64,000 nt of DNA from Acanthococcus lagerstroemiae (taxonomy: Eukaryota > Arthropoda > Insecta > Hemiptera > Eriococcidae), in assembly GCA_031841125.1 (NCBI GenBank), contig CM063106.1, forward strand, positions 39,056,001 through 39,120,000, written 5' to 3'. The notes under the pieces are model-generated. The model did no database searches. It was not told where the DNA came from and saw nothing but the letters and a program-made list of their open reading frames with translations. Positions 1 to 11,477 of this stretch are shown here, piece after piece. Position 1 is the first letter of the stretch; every line of letters begins with the position of its first letter. A program made the translations under genes and the position numbers.

Positions 1-122
1 ATTGGACAGACTGCACAATCACAGACAACCAATAGGAACACACAACTAATAACACTCACTGATTGGACCGACCTCTTAATCACAGACAACCAATAGGGGC
101 ATACGACTAAACAGGCTCACCA
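1..122. repeat. tandem duplication, about 61 bp x 2
   Basis: Two consecutive units begin ATTGGAC and share the core AATCACAGACAACCAATAGG. Each carries ATTGG near its start and CCAAT near its middle, so each unit is also a weak inverted repeat. The first unit may continue left of the window. No coding potential is seen. Confidence 0.7.
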
Positions 123-239
123 TACGGTACTAGTCTCAACTATGACTACAGGACCGCAAGAGACGAGTCTCCTTTAGGGTACTCCACTGATGATGGCATA
201 ACAGCCGAAAGCGCTCTGGACTACAGAAGAAGAAGAAGT

Positions 240-2750
240 GAATTGGCACACCCTACAAATGGAATAAAAAAACTAGCCCTAGTTATCAGCTAGCGTTTTT
301 TCAAAATGAGAAGCGGTGGAGGATAAAATTATGTTTTCGATCTGAGAAAAGGCACATAAAGTCAGCAAACATGAAATTCGAGATAGTAGGGTACGAAGAA
401 TCAAGAAAAAAAAAAAAAAAAAGATTAAAAAATGGCCGTTATAAGACTTTTACTTTGGTTATACAAAAAACGTAGTTTTGAGAAAAACGGTTTTAGTGAA
501 CCTGTTTTCCGGGAATAAATTATTTGGAGTATTTTTTACCATCCGACACGGTCCCCTGGTTCATTTTACATGCGAAGAAGCCTCTTTCTTTCTCTTTTGA
601 CAGCGTTGCACGTGAACTATGCTTAATTTTGTGTGAAAAATAATATGTTTGTAATCGAAAATTTTAATTTCCAATTCAAAAATGAAAGGTTATACAAAGA
701 ACGATTTCGATGAGATGGGTATCGTAAATGTGACGTACAGTATCAAATAGACACGTCTTCCTCATTTCCGACTTAGTGTACCTTTTTCTTATTTCGCATT
801 TTGCATCATACCGCAGCTAAGAAGCGCTCCCATTTTCTATTATTTCTGTGGCATGTTTCCGAAGGGTGCTTCTAATCGGAAAACAGTAATGCCGACCTTA
901 TTTTCGTTTTTTCATTCTACAGCAAATTGAAGTTTGCCGCCTTGTGTACCTTTTCTCAGATCGCATCACATTATAATAAGATAAGATTTTTTAAATTTCT
1001 ATTTTTCATACGTTTCTTCATCTTATGCCTGTATGTCCGAAGCCTTCTGTCCTGATATGTCCTTACATCTAATGTTTATGTTTCCTGCATCAATATATCT
1101 TATTAAAACTCTTAAAATGATGATACTCCTTTTTCAAATACATTCAGAAAGTTCATTCGATTTCTGTAGCGTGAAGGGGGGGGGGGGTGTGAAGTAAATA
1201 TTAAAGAACTTCTTCAACGAATACTATAGCCTGCTTTTTTATTCGTGTTTTTTTGCTTTTCAAGTCAAAATTTTGTGGTACATCCGCCGCTATTTTACCT
1301 AAATCATTTCTACTATCTTCTCCTTCCTCAGACAAACTTCTTATTTACGGTACTGCTGCATTCCATAGCCTCTGAAAAGCTATGTTTTTCAGCTGCATCG
1401 AAGTGATCTCCCTTACGAGATGGTTTAAGTAAGGTAACAGCCATTTCCTTCCCTTGGGAGAAAGGTGATTACTTCTTCAACGATCTGTTGAGAAGGTAGT
1501 AACAGTAATAGGCGATATTTCCAACAGCAAATTTGGCAATTTTTCGGGAAGAAACAAGTAGGTCGTGATGGAAGCAAAGCTATGTCACTCCTGCGGTTGC
1601 AGCGTACTCGTAAAGACGCTTTCTTTCCTCCCTCGTCGCATAACACACAACCATTTTATAGTTTAAAAATTAAACTTCTTGCCATCGAGTAACACCGCAT
1701 CCGATCGTAACACTTTCCGATCTCATTTCATCTCGACTTCAATGTAATAGTTTCCTGATTCCTTTGAACTGTATTTCATTGTACAAGGCTGCTGAGATTG
1801 TCATTACTATGCATCCCGGAGCCACGTTACCGGTTACACCGACAGTTTGCTACCATTTTTCTGCCCTAACAGCACTTTTACAATATCCGTTCGTTCTGAT
1901 TTGTTAATTTAGATCTCGAAATACGTAGAAAAGAGCGCGTAGCCAGTAGATTTCTATCTCGCTGGCTAAAAGCTTTCGTTGGAATTAAAAGGTGGAGGAA
2001 AACGAAACGCGAGTAGGAAGCGCGTTATTTAAAACGAGCTTTGCACTTTGGGTATGGTATCGGACGTCGTAAAATAAAATGCGCACTTCGCAATACGATA
2101 GAATCGAAAAAACTTGTCCTAATATTAGCTCTCTTCGACGGTTATTAAATGCGAAGACAGTTTGATAAAAACCAGAATAATGTGGCAGAGTTTTTTCCCC
2201 TTTCAGGTCCTCAATCGTTCCTGTTCAAATTACGAGTCTTATCTACACCTCATCGTGACGCTTCCGCCGATGCGCTCTTTTTTTTTTTCTTCTTCCGCGT
2301 CGGAGAATACAGCTTTTACACTTATAGTTTCTTTCTGGATCGCGGCGAGTTACGAGCGAAATTCCTAAATCGCGACCGACGGTGATGTGCAATAAGGAAC
2401 CGATTGTATGGCTGCGAACGGATATAGACGAGTATTAAGAAAGATAATATTTAGTCCTGAGATGAAGAAGTACGAAGATAGTATTTGTAACAGACATTAA
2501 TTATATCTGACAATTTTATCAACGTGATTCAAAATCGTTCTGTTATCACGAGAAAGAAAATATTCTGATATAGGAAGGCATATAGAACTACAGGAAAGTT
2601 AGTTTTATCTAGACTGAAAGAATACGAAGAATGTGTCAATTCTGAAACATAGTGTTTCTGGATAAAAGTTCTACATCTAGTCTATTTACACAACCAACGT
2701 TTTTTGTTAGAGGCCCAGTTATTTCTATTGGAAAAAAATAAATAAAAAAA
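240..2750. other. intron interior, no gene recognised
   Basis: AT-rich DNA with short frames only. It holds a run of 12 G at 1176-1187 and a T-rich stretch near 2277-2292. The reading frames at 1425-1646 and 2149-2385 show no family motif. On the GluCl model this is part of the intron downstream of exon 3, or lies beyond the gene; I cannot tell which. Confidence 0.5.
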
Positions 2751-3045
2751 ATACAGGGTGTTTCACAAATCGGCCTCCTTTTTCTTACCTCAATCACGCA
2801 GTCTGATCTTCACGGGATAGAATTGAATCTTTAATTGAGAAGATCTCGTTTCCTTTTCTGGTGAAGTTCTTCTCCCAAGAGGGAGGGGGATAGAACGTTC
2901 CACCAACTTTGGAACCTTAATAGAAATGTACTGAACAAAATATCGAAATATTGGTTTGTTGGATCGTTGATTTCAAATATCGCAGCAGATTTTTGATCCA
3001 GCTCCGATTTGGACCCAGAAGTTCAAATTTCAGATCCAAGAATAG

Positions 3046-3650
3046 GGTGCCTATCAGCTTGCCGCGGACGGCTTGTCGCACAGACGATTAGCCACAATAA
3101 GAATTGGCCGCAAAAAGTACTGATCGCAGGACCTAATCACTCTGCGTCACCATAGCCTGATCACTGTGTATCTTGAACACTTTACAAGAAATTGAAAACG
3201 AACTACAAGAGGACTTCACCCTCCTCAATGTCTGGACTTTCTGTGACGTGACGTTCTGAGAAAGTGTCAGAAAATTCGGAATGTACAGTACATGAAGTGA
3301 GAAATGGGGCGAACACTTCCTACCAAGAGACAGAAGTATATGGTATTAGAGAATGGTATTTTAGACATTGTGGCGGATTACGAGCAATGAAGCTCAAAAA
3401 TCTAAGAGGCATTGTAATTTTTGTTTACTTTTAAGTTTGCTGACCGATATTTCAAAAAATTCCCCGATCACATGATGCCCTTCAAATTTACTTCGTGAAA
3501 TGAAATCATCCTGCGGCGAGATATGTGCGGTGAGCGGTGTCAGCGGCTAATTAAATCCGCGGCAAATAGATTTTGCGGCGAGTTGTCTCTGTGGCGAATA
3601 AAGGGTTGGAGAGTGCGGCGATTCGTCTACGGCGAATTGGCCTGCCCTCC
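3046..3650. mobile_element. 605-bp non-autonomous DNA element, 9-bp target duplication, GCGGCGA motif arrays
   Basis: The flanks CAAGAATAG at 3037-3045 and 3651-3659 are an exact 9-bp direct duplication. Copy 2 of the host repeat runs uninterrupted through the equivalent point, so the insertion can be dated after that family. The ends GGTGCCTATC and (reverse complement) GGAGGGCAGG form only a poor inverted repeat. The first about 130 bp carry copies of a motif like TTGCCGC / ATTAGCCAC / TTGGCCGC, and the last about 150 bp carry the inverted form (GCGGCGAGTTG, GTGGCGAATA, GCGGCGATTC, ACGGCGAATTG). A 9-bp duplication is usual for Mutator-like elements, but I see no transposase, so that class is an inference. 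Confidence 0.75.
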
Positions 3651-4181
3651 CAAGAATAGTCAAAACTATTCTACTAGAAACATTAAATAAATTGTCGATT
3701 TATTTTCTTTTGTTTGGGGGAAGGAGAGGAGGGAGGCGAACCGCTGGTCTCAAATATTGCATCACATTTTCGACCCAGGCCCCGATTTGAACAAGTTCAA
3801 CATTTTCCCCACAGTTAAAAAACTGGCTGATGTCGCAAATGTGGGCCTTTCATATTAAACGAAGGGGATCAATTTTACTTGGGGAATGTAACTGATAAGT
3901 TGGGAAAACGGTAAAGGAGGTGCTGACCTGTTATCCTCGCTTATACGGACATACAGATGTTTCATGAATTAGTCCCTCACCCCCTTTTTTTTACAGCAGC
4001 GTCATACTTTTTCAGAATGAAAAAGAATACGAAACCCAAAAATTACAAATAATCAAAAACCTAAAGACAATAAGTACAAAAAAACTTCACAAACATTAGC
4101 AGACATGACTTACAAAAACCAAAGAAATCAAAACAAAAAATAAATAAAATGTAGATAGACGAAATCATGACCAGTTATTTT

Positions 4182-5342
4182 CAGGGTTGTGCCGTAGAAT
4201 AAAAGACGTAAAATATTTTGTATTCTACGCGTAGAATACACCATGTAGAATATATTAGAATGTGCATAATTCGTAGAACGTGTAAAAAGAGTAGAATAGA
4301 TAAGAAAATGAAAACAACAAAGATTAAAAAATTGTCAAAAAGGCGTGAAAAACAATAAACGATGAAAGATACTCGAATCAAATTTGAGCTTGAAAGTTGA
4401 AATAGCGACAGGAAACACTGTTACAGTCTTACAGTTACAGACAGAGACAGCAATCAAGATCAAGAGTAATACGGTTTTTTTATTCAAGAGCAAGGTAGCC
4501 TACCTCAGAAGGGCATAGAAATATTTCAGTATTTTTTAGAACGTTTCTTTATCAACAAAATTGATGGTAACTCGTAAAAGTGAAAGGTTTTTCAATTGTT
4601 ACTGTCAAATAAAACATTTTGAATAGCAGTAACTATGGCTGAAAAAGTTGTACATCATACATAAGAAGAAATCAATCATCTGCAGCGGAATATGGATCAT
4701 TGTATGGGCTGTTATTTCGCTTTCCAATATCAAAATGAGTACGAGATGCGATGTAATCTTGAGCGAAAAATTGAAGCTCCAGAACAGGAGATTGAAGTGC
4801 TGAAAATAAAACCTCAATGGAGAGTGGAATTGCAGAGCCCTACAGTTGGACAGCAGTTGTTCATGAATGGTTCCAGTGGAGACGACAAGTCCAAGAAGGA
4901 GAAGAAAGCAGATGAAAAACAGGAAAAGAATGAGATCCCAGCTACTTACCGATGGCCTTGTAATCGGCTTAGTTCAAGTATTTGTCACAAATGAGGCATT
5001 TCGCAAAATAAATTACGTCCTTTTTCCCCAACATAGCCGACTGTTTATGATTTCAAATTTTAACTTGTGTATATCATTAAGATTAAGCGCTGGCATTTTT
5101 CTGAATAATTTTCAAAATAACGACACGAAATGAGAATGAAGAGATAAAGACGCCGACATGAGGGAATTGCGGGAATACAAAGAACGGTGATATAGGAGAA
5201 GAATTTTTTGACTTTTTGTTAAGAATTCACGTCATTCTACCCATTTGACACATTCTACATATTCTACATCTATTCTACATCTACATGCGTATTGTACGCG
5301 TAAGTGTAAAATAGTTATTCTACGCGTAGAAGTCCATCCCTG
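4182..5342. mobile_element. hAT-type element, 1161 bp, with ATTCTAC/GTAGAAT subterminal arrays
   Basis: The element runs from CAGGGTTGTGCC to GTCCATCCCTG. The flanks GTTATTTT (4174-4181) and GTTATTTA (5343-5350) match at 7 of 8 positions, as expected for hAT. Both ends are crowded with GTAGAAT on the left and ATTCTAC on the right, including the palindrome ATTCTACGCGTAGAAT at 4221-4236 and a related ATTCTACGCGTAGAA near the right end. hAT transposases are known to bind such subterminal repeats. The interior is too short for a full hAT transposase and only a 100-codon frame is present. It is inserted into repeat family A copy 1; copy 2 lacks it. Confidence 0.85.
4692..4994 (+). CDS. open frame inside the hAT-type element, unrecognised
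   Basis: A 100-codon ATG frame in the middle of the 1161-bp element. The product is highly charged: an early stretch ERKIEAPEQEIEVLKIK could form a short coiled coil, followed by a Lys/Glu-rich run (DDKSKKEKKADEKQEKNE). No BED zinc finger or hAT dimerisation motif is visible. It may be a leftover of an internally deleted transposase gene, captured sequence, or chance. I do not assign a function. Confidence 0.25.
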   Translation: MDHCMGCYFAFQYQNEYEMRCNLERKIEAPEQEIEVLKIKPQWRVELQSPTVGQQLFMNGSSGDDKSKKEKKADEKQEKNEIPATYRWPCNRLSSSICHK

Positions 5343-6029
5343 GTTATTTAGTGCCCGTGAGCTGAATGACGTATTTACGGGGAATTGAGTATGCAATTTC
5401 ATATGCATACGAATGTCATATTTACGGGAAACTGAGTATGCAATTTCATAGGCATACAAATGGTGATGAACATTACCGACTGTGAAAAGATTATCCCACC
5501 ATCGTTCTTTCGGAATGCGAAGTGGAACAAAGGCGAAGTAAACGAGGAACTTCAAGTAAAATTGTGTTTTTTTTTTGGATGTAAACATTTTCTCTCCTGT
5601 TTACTTCCTCAGCCTTCCAGTTTTTCATTTCATCTTCAAACATACCGCAATCGTTTAATTTCTTTTATATAGGTTTGCACGGGACGTCCTCTCAGTCTTA
5701 CACCAGGATCAGCTCAAATACAGCTTACAGTCAAACTTGGGGCTGGGGAACTGAGAGGCCTCCGTAGATAGATGTTAATCCTGTACTAGTGACATTCGTT
5801 TGTACTTCGTTTGCACACATTTCTAAAGCACATAATTTCGTTTGTCCACTAATTCCTGTTTATTTATAGCTTAGGGCAAATCCGAGGACTGGAGAGGCGA
5901 GAGTCCCGCATAATTGAAATTTCGACTCAGGATCAGTGGCATATTCCTTCGTTTGTACAAGCCCCCTCCTCCGAGATCGAAAGGAGGTTTCAGTTTTCCT
6001 CTTGGCTCGGGAGAGAAGGGGGATGTGCC

Positions 6030-6715
6030 TATACTTTTTCAAGATTCTTCCAGACGTATTATACTTTTCAAAATTTTTCGAGAATTGTTCAAGACTATCT
6101 ATGTATTTTTGAAGCTTCTTCGGACTCGTTTAAGAGTATGATACTATCCTCCACCGAAATTTTTTCTGACTCTTCCAGATTTTTACGAGACCATTTAAAG
6201 CTCGCGAAGATTTTTCAGGACAACTTTAGACCTATTTAAAACATTTTAAGATTTGTTTAGACGCTAAACCATGTCTGAAAGAGTCATAAACAAGTTTAAA
6301 ACGTTTGAAAAAGTTCCAAGAATATTATGTTCGTCTGGATGAGTGTTGAACGAAGCTGGAATAGTCTTACAAGTCTCAATAAAACACGACACATTTTCAG
6401 AAGAACGTTTCAATCACATCTGGAAGAGATCTATAAAAGTCCTGGAGAATCTGAAGCATGGTAAAAAAATCTTAATGCGTCTCAAAGAGCCTTAGAACCA
6501 TTTGGTTGATTTTAAATGGGTACCTAATAAGCATTAAAGAGTCTCAAAAAGTTTTAACTGTGCCTAGAATAGTCTTGACGTCTCATATGCCTGGAATAAC
6601 TCTGAAACGAGGCCGGCAAGTCCTTAGAGATGATTAAAACGTATCTTGAAGAGTCTTGGTCAAGATATGAAAGCCTCATGGAGTCTCAAAGAATACTAAA
6701 CCTGTCAGGTACGTT
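6030..6715. repeat. degenerate short-unit array with inverted halves
   Basis: The stretch is filled with loosely repeated words of about 20-25 bp. The left half reads like TTCAAGATTCTTCCAGAC and the right half like its complement (TCTGGAAGAG, TCTTGAAGAGTCTTGG, GTCTCAAAGA). The change of orientation is near 6250-6300. No unit is exact, so this is an old array or a fold-back structure. No gene is seen. Confidence 0.5.
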
Positions 6716-7059
6716 TGTCGGCTAGAATATTTTGATCGAGAAAAATTCAGATATAACAGTTCGAGGTTTCAAGCTCCGACGGATCGATAAAAGAGTTCAT
6801 CATTCGTGATAATGATGTGTGTGAGATCGAGAGAAATGATATAATTCAAATTTTGGGAAAATCAGAGCAGAGGGGGTTAAAATGAAAAACTAACTGACAC
6901 TTTCCATACGATGTAGATGTAAATAAAAAGTAATTAGAAAGTAATTTCAATTGACTTTTTTTTTTTTGTTTCCAAAATATTATATTTGTGTTTCTATTTG
7001 ATAAGCTTTCCATACCAAATTTTCATTCCAAAAAGTATTAGGCCTATGCGTTTTATTTT

Positions 7060-7390
7060 TGGGCTGCGGACCACAGGCAGGGCTCACCCCGGCGTCACCA
7101 TCTTCCTGCGTCACCATACATACCAAGACGAAGGTAGCGCGTCAGTCTGTGGTACACCAGAATTTGGTTAATTCTCGGTGAGCATTTCCTCCGTCAGTGG
7201 GGTGTCCTGTAGTGGCTCTGGCAGGACAGCGCAAATCCGAAGCGGAAAGTCGAAAGGGGGGCTCAGGCCAGCCTCAATACGTGTCTCTCTGGTCGCTGAT
7301 GCGATATTCGAAAGAGCAGTTTCCGCGGGGACAGGGATGCGGTGTCTGGGGAGCCACTTTGGCATGCGTGCATCGTCATACACTCCACCA
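7060..7390. other. GC-rich island, possible coding relic
   Basis: This stretch is clearly richer in G and C than its AT-rich surroundings. On the minus strand it holds a 71-codon frame (7168-7383) with a protein-like composition (RHRIPVPAETALSNIASA, then PLRICAVLPEPLQ), which I do not recognise. The flanks carry related words, AGGCCTATG near 7041 and GGCCTATG near 7397, which may be remains of a target duplication. It could be a relic of an element's gene or an unrelated insertion. Confidence 0.3.
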
Positions 7391-7743
7391 AAAAGGGCCT
7401 ATGTATTATTTTCTTTTATTATTATCAGCTTATGTTACAATCATTTTCTTGAATTGTCAAATTTTAACATCAATTTTATTTCCAAAAATTGACATTATAT
7501 ATAGCGTGTTGTCCATTAATTAAAATTTCTGTTATTACATACGACCTACTTCTTAATAATAATTTTTCCTTCCTTCTTATTCTTTAATGACGTTTTTTAT
7601 TCTTTGCGATTGAATGTTTTGTGTGTATCCGTACACAATACTCATTCCTCTGCACCTGTCTGTCATTCGTTTGTCTCACGAAAAAAATAACAAGAATATT
7701 CTATGCTGATGAAAAATCAAAATGAAACCTAACTTAGGTAAAT

Positions 7744-7978
7744 GTAACCGGCTCAGAAGAAAGGTCTATAGTGTACAAAACGCCTTCTCGAGAAAAACGC
7801 GTTTAAACTTGGGCAACACTGCCACCAGTGTTCTCGTAAACCGGTAACACTGCAGGCAGAACGTTAAACACTCGTTATTATATGGGAACACTGTTGCCAG
7901 TGTTGCCCGACTTTAAATGCGTTTTGTTTTTCGAAAACGCGTTTTGCACACTGTAGACCTTTCTTCTGAGCTGGTCAC
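7744..7978. mobile_element. fold-back MITE, about 235 bp
   Basis: The two halves are near-complete inverted repeats. The left arm begins GTAACCGGCTCAGAAGAAAG, and the complement of the right end reads GTGACCAGCTCAGAAGAAAG. Matching continues inwards through GTCTA, AGTGT, CAAAACGC and GGGCAACACTG for roughly 100 bp per arm, leaving a short centre near 7850-7880. No coding capacity. The class is not determined; no clear target duplication is seen beyond AT-rich flanks. Confidence 0.85.
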
Positions 7979-7979
7979 A

Positions 7980-10514
7980 TATTTGTTTATTTGTACTTGC
8001 AGACCAATTACAGTAAAAAAGCCTAGAAATCTACTGAAAAAAAGTCAAGAACTTTCAAACGTCAAAATTCCCTATTGCTGAAAAATCACCCATTGGGATT
8101 GAAAGTTAGAGTTTCAAAATGTTGGCAGTCCTGCTTATGTGAGAGTGATCATCTATGATTTACCGTAAGCCTGTAGCAAACTTCAACTATCATTAAATTG
8201 ATTAGAAATTCACTTTCAAAGAAAATGTTTCCTAATTTGAACTGCATCATCACCAAACATTTGAATTATAATCAGTTTTATGGGTAGAATCATTTTTACT
8301 CGTTCTTTACCCTCCTGAAGATAGCAGTTCTTCTATTTGAAAGTATACATGATCACTTTCGTTTTCACTCGCACGGGTGATTTTGCAGCGCACTTTAGTG
8401 CAAGTTTAAATCTCAATTGAGGATTAAGCGCTCCACTGTATTTTTGGTTACCTTTATCCTATTTCAGATTTTTTTTTCTCAATATCCGTTGTTTGACGTC
8501 CGTAAGTCAGCGTAGGTAATAACACATATTAAAAGTCTGGAATTTATGATATAGGCTGAAGGATCCGCTTCAGAATTTCCACCCTTCAATTTTATAGGCA
8601 CGAGTATACATCATGCTAATTGGAGTCATATCAGTTAGAAAAGAAAACAAAAACTCTAGGATCATAGGTCTACTTTCGTTGGCCAGGCCGTCGGGCATTT
8701 TCCCGGTTCTCCGGTGGGCCACTCCGCCCCTCACGTTTCTCCATCCACTGCCTCAATTATTGTTCCAGGAGAATTCGAGCGACGGACGATGGGCGAGAAC
8801 CGGACCTGTATAAAGCTGTTAACTACTTCAAAATTTTCTTTTAAAACTTTCATTATTTCGTCCTAATGTTCCGGGATCGCATTTACTAAAGATAATTTTA
8901 TTTCGTAACACCTAACCGCCTCGTCCGGCTTTTTCGCTTCTTTATTAATTCTAATTTCCTGCTCTGCGCTGTTCCCAGTCAATTTTCAACATCCTCGACG
9001 TACCCATACGAGTACAAAAAAAAGTATTTACAGCGGAATTCGTTATTTTAACGTAGAATAAGTTAAACGATCGTTAGCTGCAAGACGTATAAATCATTCT
9101 ACCCGTAACTTAGCGAACTTCGTTATCCATTTTCTCATTTTCGTTTACCTAATTTCGGACGATCCCTGAACCGTCCGATAAGTTGCACGAAAATTCTATA
9201 CACAAATGGCGTTGTATTAATGAAAGCAAAACAGATATAGCGAAGATCTTAACAAGGCAGAATGCCAGCGATACAGCTCTGCGCGCGGCGCCCGCAAATC
9301 GGATTTGTATTTATACTAACAAATAACAAATCTGATTTGCACGCCCTAAATATCGGCGAAGAAAAGTTTTAGCTCGAACCGCCGACCGGAATTGAGTCGT
9401 TCGTGCTGCTCGGTGGTCATCCACAAAGGCAGAAACGTCGACAAATATCACAGACCCAGATACAGGGCGAATGCTGGCTGATGTTACCCCTAACCGTTGA
9501 AGTGACACTTTTACACCCGTCGCACACTCGGTCAACGCTTGCCGCCTGACAAGGAGTTAATATCGATTACGCTTTTACCCCAAAGCCGAAATTCGTGTAC
9601 CGGGTGAAAGAGTCTATGTGACAAAAATCGCCCGCAGCACTGAATATAACGTTCGGCTTATGAAATCGTAATGAAAACATTTATATAATACGATCGTTTC
9701 GCGGTGTTACCGCACTTTCTCTCGTTACGTATTTTCTTTTTCTTTTCTTTCACTTTCTTTTTTTTCTTCTTTCTTTTTTCCAGCACCGTTCGTTCTCCTT
9801 TTCTACGCATTTTTGATTCAGCGCGAATCGTCGAGGCGGGCTACGTAATACGTTAAATGGTTTTATTCTGCGACACGTACTCTTTATTTTGGTTTCATTT
9901 CGGAGTCGCGCCACGCCGTAACCGCCGCAACTGGGTATTTTCGGGGTCCAAGTGAAATTCGAAGAAATTTGTTGCAGAAACGTAAATGGCGTCGGATTCC
10001 CTTTTATGACTTCGGCTGTAAACACTAAGCCGATCTTACGGAGCGCTCTTCGATCAACAGACACGTGGGTCACTCATCTTTCACACCATCAAATGCACAT
10101 TTCAGCATTGCCGTTGTACGCAATGACATTGACACGCACCTAATATTACCAATGTTTTTAAACACGTTTATAAGGTTGCTGGAATGAATCTCAATCGTTT
10201 CCATATTGGGGCAGGACCTCGAAATCCATTAGTGAATCATCGCATCAGAGAAAAATGATGTCTGGCCTGGTAAAATTAAATCAGAAATGGAAATTCGGGA
10301 AGAAAAATTACGGTTGAAGGTGTAGTAAAATTACGTGGGTGATTCGCAAATTTGGAGAATGATTTGTGTCTCAATTGAACGGCACCTAACAATGACTTTT
10401 TTTTTTCAAATTCGGTATATTACTGGTACTCATTTAGTACTACTATAGCCGAGGCGTTCAAGATTAATGCATATTTCAAAGTCACTTTATTCGCAGAAAC
10501 ATAAAATGTGCGGT
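7980..10514. other. intron interior, no gene recognised
   Basis: Unique-looking DNA. The part from about 8880 to 10100 contains more CpG and fewer long A/T runs than its neighbours and carries an inverted repeat at 9294-9340. The minus-strand frame at 9311-9535 and the frames near 9750-10143 show no family motif and no matching splice pair that I could recognise. Confidence 0.45.
9294..9340. other. perfectly spaced stem-loop
   Basis: GCAAATCGGATTTGT at 9294-9308 is complementary to ACAAATCTGATTTGC at 9326-9340 at 14 of 15 positions, with a 17-base A/T-rich loop. Each arm is itself palindromic around AAATCnGATTT. It may be a cruciform-prone site or the remains of a small inverted-repeat element. 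Confidence 0.6.
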
Positions 10515-10522
10515 AGCGTGGC

Positions 10523-10967
10523 CAGTGTTACCAACTCTCTGGCAATTGCCTGAGATCTTAGGCCATTCTAGTTTTTCCGTCATTTTCTCGGTACACGGGT
10601 ACTTTTTATCAATGTCAGGCATTTTCTATATCTTACAATTCTATCTACACTTATATTTTACATTTCACATTTTTGAATGCTAGCTATTTTTCTGCGTGCT
10701 GAGAGCTGAAAATTATCATTCTTTCATTCATCAGGTGGCTGCAAGTGAGCTGTTTGTTTTTGTAGATAAAACGAAAAATCACAGCTTCGAAAGTCTAATG
10801 AAGTAATGTTTTTAGTTGTTATTGGTGTGTCAGTTCTACTGTCAGATCCGAGAAATAAATGATTTTCTCGAACTCGCATTCCCAAAATTTCCTGCAGTCT
10901 CCGGCAATCTTAGGCATTTTTAGTGTACAATCGCAGGCAACTCTGAAGTTGTGAGTTGGTAACGCTG
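10523..10967. mobile_element. hAT-type MITE, 445 bp, exact 8-bp target duplication
   Basis: The element runs from CAGTGTTACCAACTC to GAGTTGGTAACGCTG, terminal inverted repeats that differ at one base over 15. It is flanked by exact copies of AGCGTGGC at 10515-10522 and 10968-10975. The 8-bp duplication and the CAGTG ends fit the hAT superfamily. Subterminal copies of a CTGGCAATTGCCTGAGATCT-like sequence recur inverted at the right (TCCGGCAATCTTAGGCA). No transposase frame is present, so it depends on another element for movement. Confidence 0.92.
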
Positions 10968-11477
10968 AGCGTGGCCTGTCCCACGAGTCATTTTTCACTC
11001 AATACTCTGGCACAAGAGCTCACCCAATGAAACTTGAAACCCACTAACTGGTGTTCAAAGTAAAGAACTTGCGAATCTATCAGGGGAAAGTGGTTTCGCA
11101 AGTTTCTGAGCCGTATTGAATAACTCTTAGGAGTGAAACGAAGAGCCCCTCAAATTTTTGTCTTTAGCGTAGACAATTCCGTCATAAAATTACCAGAAAT
11201 ATTACAAATAGTATTCGTCTTTTCTTGTAGTTCAACACAAATATGGGGCTGGAACCTTATTTCTCTTATCACACTTTTTTCATACGCACAGGGCAGCTCC
11301 TTGTCATACATACAGTGTATGGTTAAAATTGGTGATGTTAAAATTTCATATATTTCATTATCGATAATATTGATATATTTCATACAGCCAATATCGACAT
11401 TTTTGGAAGAAGGGAATTTTTTTATTGTGTGATAGCTAAACTCACATACTCGCATTTCACTGATCATACCTAATGCT

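Larger units (their letters stand above)
2754..5605. repeat. interspersed repeat family A, copy 1, with two nested insertions
   Basis: It starts CAGGGTGTTTC after an AT-rich flank and matches 61431-62690 over most of its length. Shared words include TGATCTTCACGGGA, CACCAACTTTGGAA, TATCGAAATA and, near the right end, GAGTATGCAATTTCATA and GATGAACATTACC. Without the insertions at 3046-3650 and 4182-5342 the copy is about 1.1 kb, close to copy 2. No coding frame is seen. The motif near 3963 (GATGTTTCATGAATTAGTCC) resembles the start again, so the family may be built of related tandem units. The class is unknown. Confidence 0.7.

Noticed and set aside
5900..5960. Minus-strand AG|GAATATGCC considered as GluCl exon 4 (EYSVQL)
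   Set aside because: It reads EYATDPESKF; the conserved FREQW block does not follow.
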